This document shows positions 27,555-37,100 of a stretch of 64,000 bases of DNA, in pieces. The first letter of the stretch is position 1. Every line of letters begins with the position of its first letter. Under the pieces are notes generated by a model. The model saw only the letters and a list, made by a program, of their open reading frames with translations. It was not told where the DNA came from and made no database searches. Origin of the DNA: Flavobacterium sp. (lineage in GTDB: Bacteria; Bacteroidota; Bacteroidia; Flavobacteriales; Flavobacteriaceae). The translations under genes and the position numbers were made by a program. The stretch covers positions 170,162 through 234,161 of the forward strand of contig NZ_SEBR01000003.1 in NCBI RefSeq assembly GCF_004295795.1. The letters are read 5' to 3'.

Positions 27555-28652
27555 ATGAAAAAACTTCTCTTTTTTGTTTTACTTCCGATGCTGACTTTCG
27601 CTCAGAAAAAGCCAATTTATCTTGGAGCCGATTTGTCGTACGTAAACGAAATCGAAGACTGCGGAGCGAGTTTCCAATCCAAAGGAAAAAAAGTCGATCC
27701 GTATAAATTGTTCGCCCAAAAAGGTTCGAATCTCGTCAGGTTGCGGTTGTGGCATTCGCCCGAAATCAATTCCTATTCAGGTTTCGCCGATGTGAAAAAG
27801 TCGATAAAACGCGCCAAGGCAACCAAAACTGCGGTGTTGCTCGATTTTCATTATTCCGATACTTGGGCCGATCCCGAAAAACAATTCATCCCGAAAGCCT
27901 GGTCGAAAATCACTGATTTAAACGTGCTTGGCGACTCACTTTACAACTACACGTTGAACACGCTTTTGAAGTTGAACAGCGAAAATTTGCTTCCGGAAAT
28001 GGTTCAGGTAGGAAACGAAACCAACCAGGAAATCCTGCAGCCGGACAAAACCCACAAAAAGGAAACCGACTGGAAACGCAACGCTTTTCTGTTCAATAAA
28101 GGCATTTCCGCCGTGCGCGAAGCATCCAAAATAACGGGCAGGAAAATCGAGATCCTGCTTCACATCGCGCAGCCCGAAAATGCTTTGAAATGGTTCGCTT
28201 CCGCAGATAAGAACGGTATCAAAGATTACGATTTTATCGGAATTTCTTATTATCCGCTTTGGTCGGAGTACAAATTTGACCGATTGCCCGAGGCCGTGAA
28301 AACGCTCGTCGATACTTACAAAAAGAAATTCCTGATCGTCGAGACCGCTTATCCTTACACTATGGAAAATGTCGATTCGGCCAACAACATTCTCGATAAC
28401 AAAGCCTTGATCGACGGTTATCCGGTATCGCCATCGGGACAAAAAAAGTACATGGTCGACCTGACCAAAATCGTGGTGAACGCGGGCGGAAACGGCGTCA
28501 TTTATTGGGAACCGGCTTGGGTGACGTCAAATTGCAAAACACTTTGGGGACAAGGTTCGCATTGGGAAAACGCCACTTTCTTCGATTCAAAAAACCACAA
28601 CGAGGCGCTCGAAGCCTTCGATTTTTACGACATCAAACACTACAAAAAGTGA
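27555..28652 (+). CDS. GH53 endo-beta-1,4-galactanase, exported
   Basis: 365 residues with a plain signal peptide (1-16, L-T-F-A-Q) instead of a lipobox, so periplasmic or secreted. Same fold and catalytic pair as the upstream enzyme: R-L-R-L-W at 62-66, H-Y-S-D-T-W-A-D-P at 99-107, Glu155 in G-N-E-T-N and Glu263 in V-E-T-A-Y-P. It is clearly a paralogue, not a recent copy. The two enzymes probably act on either side of the outer membrane. ATG 27555 begins the signal peptide. Overlaps galK by 4 nt. Confidence 0.93.
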   Translation: MKKLLFFVLLPMLTFAQKKPIYLGADLSYVNEIEDCGASFQSKGKKVDPYKLFAQKGSNLVRLRLWHSPEINSYSGFADVKKSIKRAKATKTAVLLDFHYSDTWADPEKQFIPKAWSKITDLNVLGDSLYNYTLNTLLKLNSENLLPEMVQVGNETNQEILQPDKTHKKETDWKRNAFLFNKGISAVREASKITGRKIEILLHIAQPENALKWFASADKNGIKDYDFIGISYYPLWSEYKFDRLPEAVKTLVDTYKKKFLIVETAYPYTMENVDSANNILDNKALIDGYPVSPSGQKKYMVDLTKIVVNAGGNGVIYWEPAWVTSNCKTLWGQGSHWENATFFDSKNHNEALEAFDFYDIKHYKK

Positions 28653-29851
28653 AAAAGAAAAAACTCATAGCAAACACGGCAGCACATTTTGCCGAGATTT
28701 TCAAATCGCAGCCCGAACACATTTTTTTGGCTCCGGGCCGAATCAACATCATCGGCGAACACGTCGATTACAACGACGGCTACGTTTTGCCCGCGGCGAT
28801 CAACAAATACATCTGTTTTGCGGTTTCGACCAACGAGACGGGCGAAGTGAATTTCGTTTCGAAAGATTTGTCTGACGCGCACCATTTCCAGCTTTCGGAC
28901 GACATCAAACCGATGGAAAAAATGTGGGCAAATTACATGCTAGGCGTGCTTTCCCAACTCAAGGACAAAGGCTCAAGATTGCAAGGATTCAACGTCGTTT
29001 TTGCCAGCAATATCCCAATGGGCGCGGGTTTGTCGTCATCGGCAGCACTTGAATGCGGCTTTGGCTACATGCTCAACAAATTGTTCAACCTCGGATTGTC
29101 CAAAAAGGAAATCGCACTCATCGGACAAAAATCAGAACACACTTTCGCGGGAGTAAATTGCGGGATCATGGATCAATTCGCGTCGGTTTTCGGCAAAAAA
29201 GACCACGTTTTCAAACTCGATTGCAACACTTTGGAGCACGATTACCATCCGGCCGAATTCACTGAATATTCGGTGTTTTTGCTCGATTCCAAGGTAAAAC
29301 ACACGCACCTCACGTCCGGTTACAACGACCGCAGACGCGAAGCTGCCGAAGGTCTCGAAATTCTCAAAGCCAAATTTCCCCAGGTAAAAACTTTCCGTGA
29401 TCTTTCGGTTGCCCAAGTCGATGCTGCAAAGGACGAACTCGGGGACGTGCGCTATCGCCGCTGCCATTTCGTGGTCGGCGAAATCACTCGCGTTCTCGAC
29501 GCGGTCGAAGCATTGGAAAAGTCCGATTTTCAAAAACTCGGCAATCTGATGACCGAAACCCATAAAGGCCTAAGCGAAGAATACGAAGTGAGCTGCGAAG
29601 AAATCGACTATCTCGTAGACCGCGCACTCGAGGAGAAAGACATTCTCGGCACGCGAATGATGGGCGGCGGTTTCGGCGGTTGTTCGATCAACCTCGTCAA
29701 AAAAGGAGCCGAAAAGCAAGTCATTGGCCGCATTTCCGAAGCTTACCAAACCAAATTCGACATCGAACCCGCGGTCTACAAAGTCAAGATTTCTGACGGC
29801 TGCAAGGAATATAAAAAATTTAAGGGCGTTGCGCCGGCCACGAAACAATAG
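28649..29851 (+). CDS. galK: Galactokinase
   Basis: 400 residues from a GTG start that overlaps the GH53 stop (G-T-G-A). Phosphorylates galactose to galactose 1-phosphate. GHMP-kinase signatures: P-G-R-I-N-I-I-G-E-H-V-D-Y-N-D-G near 29-44 (sugar binding), G-A-G-L-S-S-S-A-A-L (ATP loop), and G-G-G-F-G-G-C near the C-terminus. The longer ATG-initiated frame would run 48 codons into the upstream gene and is rejected. Confidence 0.95.
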   Translation: MKKKKLIANTAAHFAEIFKSQPEHIFLAPGRINIIGEHVDYNDGYVLPAAINKYICFAVSTNETGEVNFVSKDLSDAHHFQLSDDIKPMEKMWANYMLGVLSQLKDKGSRLQGFNVVFASNIPMGAGLSSSAALECGFGYMLNKLFNLGLSKKEIALIGQKSEHTFAGVNCGIMDQFASVFGKKDHVFKLDCNTLEHDYHPAEFTEYSVFLLDSKVKHTHLTSGYNDRRREAAEGLEILKAKFPQVKTFRDLSVAQVDAAKDELGDVRYRRCHFVVGEITRVLDAVEALEKSDFQKLGNLMTETHKGLSEEYEVSCEEIDYLVDRALEEKDILGTRMMGGGFGGCSINLVKKGAEKQVIGRISEAYQTKFDIEPAVYKVKISDGCKEYKKFKGVAPATKQ

Positions 29852-29873
29852 CACAAAGCAGTTGCAGTACAAG

Positions 29874-29959
29874 GCCGCCGCCGGGCTGGATGGCACTCGC
29901 TGTTCAAATCTTTCAAGGAGATTTGAACGAGCTTAAACAAAGCCACCATCCCTAACGCA
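29874..29959 (+). repeat. Intergenic repeat, family II, copy 2
   Basis: Same ends as the copy at 13163 (GCCGCCGCCGGGCTGGA ... CACCATCCCTAACGCA) and the same ACTCGCT / GAGCT elements, but the inner stem is GTTCAAATCT-TTCAAGG-AGATTTGAAC, unrelated in sequence to copy 1. GGGCTGGATGG can pair with CCACCATCCC as an outer stem. Confidence 0.72.
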
Positions 29960-30143
29960 CTCGACTGAAAAAGAATTCCCGATCCAAGCACAAAGCCCAC
30001 CAACCAAAATGTTCTTACAAAGCCAGCCAATACCCACCGTCAAAGACACACCTAAAAGGTTGTTTCGAAGCCACATTTTTCCAAAGCGAAGCGGAGGAAA
30101 ATGTCAATAAACACTTCCAATTAGTCCGGCATTTGAGCGTTTT

Positions 30144-30272
30144 GGCGGGCACCTGACGTCTTGGAAATTCGTGAAATGAAAGGCTGTTTGAGCGACCCAA
30201 AAGTAAGTAGTTTGGAAAAAAGGTGCCCGCGAGTTCCTTTCATTTCCGAATTTCCAAGGCTGTCAGGTCGCC
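30144..30272. repeat. Very long imperfect hairpin (family III element) between galK and galT
   Basis: Left arm 30144-30183 pairs with right arm 30236-30272: GGCG with CGCC, ACCTGAC with GTCAGGT, CTTGGAAATTC with GAATTTCCAAG, GAAATGAAAGG with CCTTTCATTTC, interrupted only by small internal loops. The loop is 52 nt. Open frames across it are by-products of the repeat. Confidence 0.75.
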
Positions 30273-30298
30273 AAAATCGGTCGTGCCGCGAGCCTTTT

Positions 30299-30411
30299 TG
30301 CTTCTTTTGCGGCGAGGCAAAAGAAGTCCCGCGGAAGGCGACGAAAGAAATTCAAAGCCCACGACGGCGCAGCCGGCGAATAAAAAACACGACGGCGCAG
30401 CCGGCGAATAA
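30299..30411 (+). repeat. Family III tail and 28-bp direct repeat
   Basis: CTTCTTTTGC-GGCGAG-GCAAAAGAAG hairpin followed by a segment (CCCGCGGAAGGCGACGAAA) that is repeated in reverse at the end of the window (63930-64000). CACGACGGCGCAGCCGGCG occurs at 30360 and again at 30388. Confidence 0.75.
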
Positions 30412-30471
30412 TATCCCAAGCTAGCGAAGCAAGTTAGAGCAACGAGCGAAGCTCGTCAAAAACAAACAAAA

Positions 30472-31524
30472 ATGAACAAGTTCAATCACAACAACGACCC
30501 ACACCGCCGCTACAACCCACTAATAAAAGAATGGGTACTAGTATCCCCACACCGAGCAACCCGCCCATGGCAAGGCCAAACCGAAGCAGTAAACGAAGAA
30601 AAACGCCCCGAGTTCGACGAAACGTGTTATCTGTGTCCAAGTAACGTGCGAGCAAACGGCGAACAAAACCCAAAATACGAATCAACATACGTCTTCGACA
30701 ACGACTTCGCGGCCTTAAAACAAGAGGAACTCGAATTCGAACAAAACCCAGACGATATTTTCTTCAAAGCGCAACCCGAAAGAGGCATTTCACGCGTGGT
30801 CTGTTTTTCGCCACGCCACGACCTGACTTTACCTGAAATGGATTTGGAAACTATTGAAAACGTCGTAAAAACCTGGCAGTTCCAATATGAAGATCTGGGC
30901 AAGATCGACTTTATCAACCACGTCCAGATTTTCGAGAACAAAGGTGCGATCATGGGTTGCTCGAATCCGCATCCACACGGGCAAATTTGGGCCCAATCGT
31001 CGCTTCCGACCTTGGTCCAGAAAACGCAGGACAGTCTTTCGGCTTATTTCCAAAAGCACCAAAAAACGTTGTTGGAAGACTATTTGAAACAGGAATTGGC
31101 CAAGAACGAGCGCATCGTTATCGAGAACGAACACTTTGTCGCGCTCGTCCCGTTTTGGGCAATTTGGCCTTTCGAGACGATGATTCTGTCCAAACGACCA
31201 ATTTCCAAAATTACCGATTTTACGACGGCTGAAGTGTCTGATTTCGCCAAGACCTTGAAAGAACTGACGGCCAAATACGACAACGTGTTCCAAACCTCAT
31301 TTCCGTATTCATCGGGAATCCACCAAGCGCCAACCGACGCAAAAGACCATCCGGAATGGCACTTCCACATGCACTTTTACCCGCCGTTGTTGCGATCGGC
31401 GACGGTCAAGAAATTCATGGTCGGCTACGAAATGATGGGCGAATCACAGCGCGACATATCGCCCGAGAAAAGCGCCCAATTGTTGCGCGAATTGCCAAGC
31501 ATCCACTACAAATCGGCGAAATAG
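30472..31524 (+). CDS. galT: Galactose-1-phosphate uridylyltransferase
   Basis: 350 residues, full length. Transfers UMP from UDP-glucose to galactose 1-phosphate (Leloir pathway). Zinc cysteines Cys52/Cys55, N-P-H-P-H-G-Q with nucleophilic His169, and the C-terminal H-F-H-M-H-F-Y-P-P metal/active-site segment. Starts with N-N-D-P-H-R-R-Y-N-P-L as in other family members. It is separated from galK by 620 nt of repeats, which is unusual for a functionally linked pair, so it may depend on its own, unrecognised promoter. Confidence 0.95.
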   Translation: MNKFNHNNDPHRRYNPLIKEWVLVSPHRATRPWQGQTEAVNEEKRPEFDETCYLCPSNVRANGEQNPKYESTYVFDNDFAALKQEELEFEQNPDDIFFKAQPERGISRVVCFSPRHDLTLPEMDLETIENVVKTWQFQYEDLGKIDFINHVQIFENKGAIMGCSNPHPHGQIWAQSSLPTLVQKTQDSLSAYFQKHQKTLLEDYLKQELAKNERIVIENEHFVALVPFWAIWPFETMILSKRPISKITDFTTAEVSDFAKTLKELTAKYDNVFQTSFPYSSGIHQAPTDAKDHPEWHFHMHFYPPLLRSATVKKFMVGYEMMGESQRDISPEKSAQLLRELPSIHYKSAK

Positions 31525-31548
31525 CCTACGCCTTTTTACGTATTTCCC

Positions 31549-31587
31549 AAAGGGTTGCCTATCTTTAAATTTGTGGCAACCCTTTTT
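31549..31587 (+). terminator. Terminator of galT, with a promoter -7 box in its loop
   Basis: AAAGGGTTGCC pairs perfectly with GGCAACCCTTT (11 bp) and is followed by T residues. The 15-nt loop contains TAAATTTG (31566-31573), a -7 sequence 16 nt before the response-regulator ATG at 31590. Confidence 0.7.
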
Positions 31588-31589
31588 GT

Positions 31590-32216
31590 ATGAAGAAAAA
31601 GATTTGCATAGTGGAAGACGATCGCGACCTGCGCGAAGCCTTGAGCATGATGATCCAATTCACTGATCGTTACGAGCTCGTCGGGAGTTTCGAGAACGCC
31701 GAAAGAGCGCTTGAAAACATTCCGTTTCTCGAGCCAAACGCCATCATGATGGACATCAATCTGCCGGGCGAAAGCGGGATTTCGTGCGTGAACAAATTGC
31801 AGAATCTTTCCCCTGACAGCCTTGTCATGATGTGCACGTCATACGAAAACGACGACAAGGTTTTCCAAAGTCTTGAAGCCGGCGCCACGGGTTACATTCT
31901 CAAAACAGAAGGTCCGGCGAATATTCTCAAGGCGCTGGATGAACTTTTAGACGGCGGAAGCCCTATGAGCAGCGTGATCGCAAGAAAGGTCGTGGCGAGT
32001 TTCTCGAGATTCGAATCCCAGAACAAGATCGTCGAATCGTTGACGCAACGCGAGAAGGAAATCCTGAACCTGCTCGCCAAAGGCCAAATGAACAAGGAAG
32101 TTGCTTATGCGCTCGACATCAGCGTCGGTACGGTTCGAAAACACATTCAGCACATTTACGAGAAATTGCACGTGAACACTCGCGTCGAGGCCGTAAATCT
32201 GTATCTTAAACGCTAA
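31590..32216 (+). CDS. NarL/LuxR-type response regulator
   Basis: 208 residues. Receiver domain with Asp10/Asp11, phospho-acceptor Asp55 (M-M-D-I-N-L-P-G) and L-K-T-E; C-terminal LuxR helix-turn-helix (L-T-Q-R-E-K-E-I-L-N-L-L-A-K-G ... S-V-G-T-V-R-K-H-I-Q). It is followed 10 nt later by a histidine kinase, so the pair forms a two-component system of unknown signal. Confidence 0.93.
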   Translation: MKKKICIVEDDRDLREALSMMIQFTDRYELVGSFENAERALENIPFLEPNAIMMDINLPGESGISCVNKLQNLSPDSLVMMCTSYENDDKVFQSLEAGATGYILKTEGPANILKALDELLDGGSPMSSVIARKVVASFSRFESQNKIVESLTQREKEILNLLAKGQMNKEVAYALDISVGTVRKHIQHIYEKLHVNTRVEAVNLYLKR

Positions 32217-32226
32217 ATTCTTCGGC

Positions 32227-33957
32227 GTGAGAACTTTCTGGATTCTTTTTATTTGCTTCGGATGCCAATTCTTGTCGGCACAAACCGCATCGGAATACAA
32301 ATCCTGCAAAGACGACAACTGCAGATTTTTGTCGGCGTTCAAAGCAGCCGAACATTTCCTCGAAACCGACCAGATCGGGGAATCGCAAAAGTGGTTGCAG
32401 CAAGCTAAGGACAATCATCCGCCAACTTCGGTCGACACTTCGGCCTATTTCATGCAAAGTCTGCAATCGGAACTTTTTTACTACACGGGTTTGTACCAAT
32501 TTGGCGTCCACGAAGCCGACAAAGGTTTGTCTGTCGCCAGAAAACTCAAGGATTCACTATTGATTTCAGATGCATATTTTTTCAAGGGAATCAACGAATT
32601 CGAGCTCGGCGACTACAAAGCCTGTGAACGCAATTTGATGTTGTCGCACAAATTCTATCCGAAGAAAAATCCCAAAAAACACATTCGCGCACTCGTCAAA
32701 AAAGAGTACATACTGAACAATCTGGCCCAATTGTACGTGACCGAGAAGCGATTCGACCAAAGCCAAAAGTTCAACCAGCAAGCTTATGACGAAGCGCTCC
32801 AGAACAAAAGTCGGCGCGGCATTCCGAATGCGTTCCAAACTTTCGGCTTAATCAACCTGTATCAGAACAAAAAACAGAAAGCGCTCGATTTTCTGCAAAA
32901 AAGTACGGTTTCAGCAATCGAGGCGAACTACCACGACATCGAGTTGATGAATTACGGCTACATGATGATGTGTTGCGAAGACCGGAATTGCCCCGAGAAT
33001 TTCTATGAAAAAGGGAAAGATCTCATCGCCAGAATCGAGGTCAACAAAGCTTTTCAGCGTCTTTTTTACAGTTCAGCCCGCGAGGTTTTTGCCAAACAGC
33101 AGCACAACGAAAAACTGCTCGAGGTGCAAAGTCGCATCATTTCGCTTGAAACCGAAAGGCGAAACAACAACAATACGTACATTCAGGACATTGCCAACCA
33201 GTACATCAAAAGTGAAAATCGGCTTCTGAATCTGCAAATCGACGAACTGCGACGCCAAAGAAACATGACGTCCTTGCAACTTGTCGCGGCTTTGCTTGCG
33301 ATGGTGATCTTGTTTATGGCAATGTTGTTCATCAGACGAAAAAGCCAGTTGCGAAAGACGCTTCTCGAGCAAAAGAACGAGATCAGCAAGGACTTGCACG
33401 ACGATATCGGTTCCGGTTTGAGCAGCATTTTGATCAACGCCGATCTTCTTGGGAAACTTCCCGATTCTAACGAGCGCCAGCAACTGCTTTCAGGGAAGAT
33501 TTCGGCCACGGGAAAAGAAGTTTCCCAAAGATTGCAAACGTTCATTTGGTCGCTCAACAACGAAAACAACGCACTGCGCGACTTTTGCGAATACGTGCGC
33601 CAATACGCGTTCCGGTTTTTCGAAGGAACTACGATCGCGTTCCATTATCACGAAAACATAGAGATTTCTGCCGACACCGAAATCAACGGACACGATCGCA
33701 AAAACCTGTTTTTCTGCATAAAGGAAACATTGAACAATGCTATGAAACACTCAGGCGCGAGTTCGGTTTCGGTATCGATTTTGGCCGATCGCAAATTCCT
33801 CACGATCGCGATCCACGACGACGGAACCGGAATGATCGACGAGAATCGTTTCGGCAACGGACTCAAGAACATCCGCAATCGCGTAAGCCAACTCAACGGC
33901 ACGCTCGAGTTCTCGAACCAAACCGGACTGGAAGTAAAAATCCAGATTCCGTTCTAG
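32227..33957 (+). CDS. Sensor histidine kinase with TPR-type sensor and HisKA_3 core
   Basis: 576 residues from a GTG start. Signal peptide 1-18 (F-L-S-A-Q), a helical periplasmic region that reads as tetratricopeptide-like repeats (about 60-310), a coiled coil, one membrane helix at about 351-373, then a HisKA_3 dimerisation domain with His391 in D-L-H-D-D-I-G-S-G-L and a HATPase with the N box N-N-A-M-K-H-S near 502. This is the NarX/DesK subclass that partners LuxR-type regulators such as the one just upstream. The TPR sensor suggests detection of a protein or envelope partner. Confidence 0.9.
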   Translation: MRTFWILFICFGCQFLSAQTASEYKSCKDDNCRFLSAFKAAEHFLETDQIGESQKWLQQAKDNHPPTSVDTSAYFMQSLQSELFYYTGLYQFGVHEADKGLSVARKLKDSLLISDAYFFKGINEFELGDYKACERNLMLSHKFYPKKNPKKHIRALVKKEYILNNLAQLYVTEKRFDQSQKFNQQAYDEALQNKSRRGIPNAFQTFGLINLYQNKKQKALDFLQKSTVSAIEANYHDIELMNYGYMMMCCEDRNCPENFYEKGKDLIARIEVNKAFQRLFYSSAREVFAKQQHNEKLLEVQSRIISLETERRNNNNTYIQDIANQYIKSENRLLNLQIDELRRQRNMTSLQLVAALLAMVILFMAMLFIRRKSQLRKTLLEQKNEISKDLHDDIGSGLSSILINADLLGKLPDSNERQQLLSGKISATGKEVSQRLQTFIWSLNNENNALRDFCEYVRQYAFRFFEGTTIAFHYHENIEISADTEINGHDRKNLFFCIKETLNNAMKHSGASSVSVSILADRKFLTIAIHDDGTGMIDENRFGNGLKNIRNRVSQLNGTLEFSNQTGLEVKIQIPF

Positions 33958-34135
33958 ACGACCATACGCCAAACTGCGTATTTCAAAACCAAAATTTCAC
34001 GCAAACGGGCGTTTTGTCGGGCAATTCCCGCATAGTACCACATTTTCGTTACGCGCATTTTCGTATTGTGGCAGTGCGATACGCGTCGCATTTTTGGGTA
34101 TTCGATTGGTGGTGGCATTTCCGATTGAAAACCAG
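33958..34135. other. Intergenic region
   Basis: Short GC-rich palindromic pieces (for example CATACGCCAAACTGCGTAT near 33961) but no gene and no clear promoter for the next gene. Confidence 0.4.
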
Positions 34136-34168
34136 AAAATCCTCCCGCGAATTAGGGGAGGATTTTTA
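34136..34168 (+). terminator. Terminator after the sensor kinase gene
   Basis: AAAATCCTCC pairs with GGAGGATTTT, followed by T. It lies only 15 nt before the next ATG, so it could also act as an attenuator of that gene. Confidence 0.75.
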
Positions 34169-34182
34169 TCAAAAATGCAAGT

Positions 34183-37100
34183 ATGAAAAACACTTTACTC
34201 TTTCTTTTTGTGCTTTCGGTTGTCGCTTTGCGCGGACAGGTTGGCGTCAACACGACGAATCCTCAGGCTTTGCTCGACGTTCCGGCCTCGAATGCTGCAA
34301 CTCCAACAAACACCGATGGCATCTTGATCCCGAGAGTTTCGGCTTTCCCGTTGACGGATCCGACGATCGCCCAACACGGAATGATGGTTTTCCTGACGGC
34401 AATTTCGGGAGGAAACGCACCGGGAATTTACTACTGGGACAATCCGACGACGACTTGGAAAGGAATTGTCGGAAGCGTGACCGGCGGTTGGGGTTTGACC
34501 GGAAACGGCGGAATTACCGGGGCGAATTTCCTCGGAACGACAAATGCGGCCGATTTGATTTTCCGTACGAACAATCTACCTCGAATGCGAATCGATCCGC
34601 AAGGAAACGGGCGATTCGGAATGGGACTTTTCTCAGATGTGGTTTCGGGCTTCAGCCGATTCGAAATTGGGTCGGAAGAAACAGAACCCAATGATTTGAC
34701 GCTGCGCCATTCGGGCGACGATCACCCGGTTTTCAACATCATCCACAACAAAGGAACCAAGTTTGGCTCTCCGGTGCGTCTCGTTTATGAGGATCGGATT
34801 GGCGAAATCAAGTTCCTTACTTACAACGGAGGCGGACCGTCTTCATTCGGAAATCTCAAAGACGCCGGACGCATCGGCATGATGGTCGAAAACAACACAG
34901 GATCGATTTCTGCGGGCATTTATTTCAAGACAACTTCTACCGCCAGCACAAATGACATGTATTTGAGCGGAAGCGGAAATTTGGGAATCGGAACAGAGTT
35001 GCCCGGAGCCAGACTTCACGTGGTAGGATCGATGATTCTCAACAACGGTTCTCAGGCAAACGGTCGCATTCTGAGATCAGGGCCGACAGGAATCGCCACT
35101 TGGGTCGATCCGACTTCGATTTTCGGCGGAAGTCTGGACGGTTCATATGATTTCCCGACGGCTGGAGCGGGAAGAACGATTATTGCAGATGCAGGTTCGG
35201 TCACTATCGCAGGAACTGACGGATTGGTCTCGACAGGAACGATCGCATCTGGCGCACTCGCACCAACCGGAAATGGCGTAAAAATGTTCTGGAATCCGAG
35301 GAAAGCGGCTTTTCGTGCAGGATTGGCAAACGGGAATTTTTGGGACGATGCACAAATTGGCGAAGGCTCGGCCGCTTTCGGATCGAACACCAGAGCATCC
35401 GGGAATTTCGCATTCGCCGCCGGATACGACAATTATGCAAATGGAGAAGCGGCGACAGCGTTCGGATACTCGAACATCGTCGGTCCGGGTTCTTTTGCCG
35501 CGGGTTATTTTAACGACGCTTCGGGTACGAGCGCATCGGCTTTGGGTTCCGAAAACCAAGCGACTGCCGGAGGCGCGATTGCCGTCGGGGCTGAAAACGT
35601 CATCACGGGAAATTCAGGAATCGCCTTGGGAATCGCCAATAGTGTAAGTTCAAACTTCGGAATGGCATTCGGGTTCATCAACAGCGTTTCGGGTCAGCGT
35701 GCAACCGCGTTCGGCGTCCAGAATTCGGCTCTGGCTTATGGAGAAACAGTTGTGGGAATCGGCGCAACGAATTACACGGTCACGGCAAACGGCGCAAGTC
35801 AGAATAGAACGGCAAATGCGACCGACAGGGTTTTTACCGTCGGAAACGCGATCGATTCCAATAACAACAACACGCTCGATGCGGCCGAAAGAAGGAACGC
35901 TTTAGTGATTCTGAAAAACGGATTGGCGACACTTCCAACGGTGACAAACGCTTTGATAACTGCTGAAACAACCGGGAAAGCTGTCGTAACCAAAGAATGG
36001 GTACAAACAAATTCAAGTGGCAGTTTGGATAGCGGATACGATTTTGGTGGAGCAGGTTCCGGACGAACCATTACAGCCGATGCCGGCGCGGTAAGAATCG
36101 AAGGAACTGCGGGTTTACAAGTGACCGGGACGATGAATACGGGCGCTGTTCTCGATTTGAGCGGCGCAGGAACGCGAATGTTCTTTTATCCCAGAAAGGC
36201 GGCATTTCGCACTGGCGGCGCGGCTGCAGCTCAGTTTGATGATGAGAACATTGGACTCTACTCTTTTGCTAGCGGCAGTTCGCCCGTCGCCTCGGGATAT
36301 GGAAGTACTGCAACAGGTATCAACTCACAAGCCACAACTACAGCGGCTGTCGCACTGGGAGCTAGTGTAGTGGCTTCGGGGAGCTATTCTTTTGCTGTCG
36401 GCTACGCTGCCACGGCGTCAGGATCCGATGCTCGGGCTATTGGTCGTAACTCCAACGCGACCGGCGACAATTCAGTCACTTTGGGAGCATTTACCAATAC
36501 TAGCGGGACTGGCGCGATGGCTACTGGACAAAGCAATTTTGCTTCTGGAGATTTTTCATTGGTCGCGGGATATCGCAACGAAGCGAGAAGTATCGGTGAG
36601 GCAGTTTTTGGGCTTGGCGCCACAATATATACCGTTTCCGCAAACGGCGAATCTCAATTCGGTGCGGCAAACAACGCTGACAGATTGTTTGTGGTAGGAA
36701 ATGCAACAGACAATAACAACGACCAGATACTCGACGCCGCCGAGCGCAGCAATGCCATGACAATCCTGAAAAATGGCCGTGTTGCGTTGGGAAATATCAT
36801 TCCCGGCGGACAATTTCAACTTTCACTGGATCAAGGTCGCAAGCCAGGAACAAACACTTGGACGATCGTATCGGACGAGCGCCTAAAGACAATCCACGGA
36901 AGTTACACCAAAGGTTTATCTGAAATCTCGCAACTCAACCCGATTCTTTACAATTACAAAAATGTCGGAAAGCGAACTTTTGAGCAAAAAGTCCTGGAAA
37001 CGGAATTCTCGGGATTTTCAGCCCAGGAAGTCAAGCAAATTTTCCCGGAAGCCGTCGGCACGGACGATGACGGCTATCTGAACCTAAACATCCATCCGAT

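Noticed and set aside
28505..28648. N-terminal 48-codon extension of galK
   Set aside because: It overlaps the GH53 coding sequence; the GTG at 28649 directly precedes the kinase domain.
30161..30424. Two plus-strand open frames of 62 and 87 codons before galT
   Set aside because: They lie in hairpin and direct-repeat DNA that recurs at the window end; composition is not protein-like.
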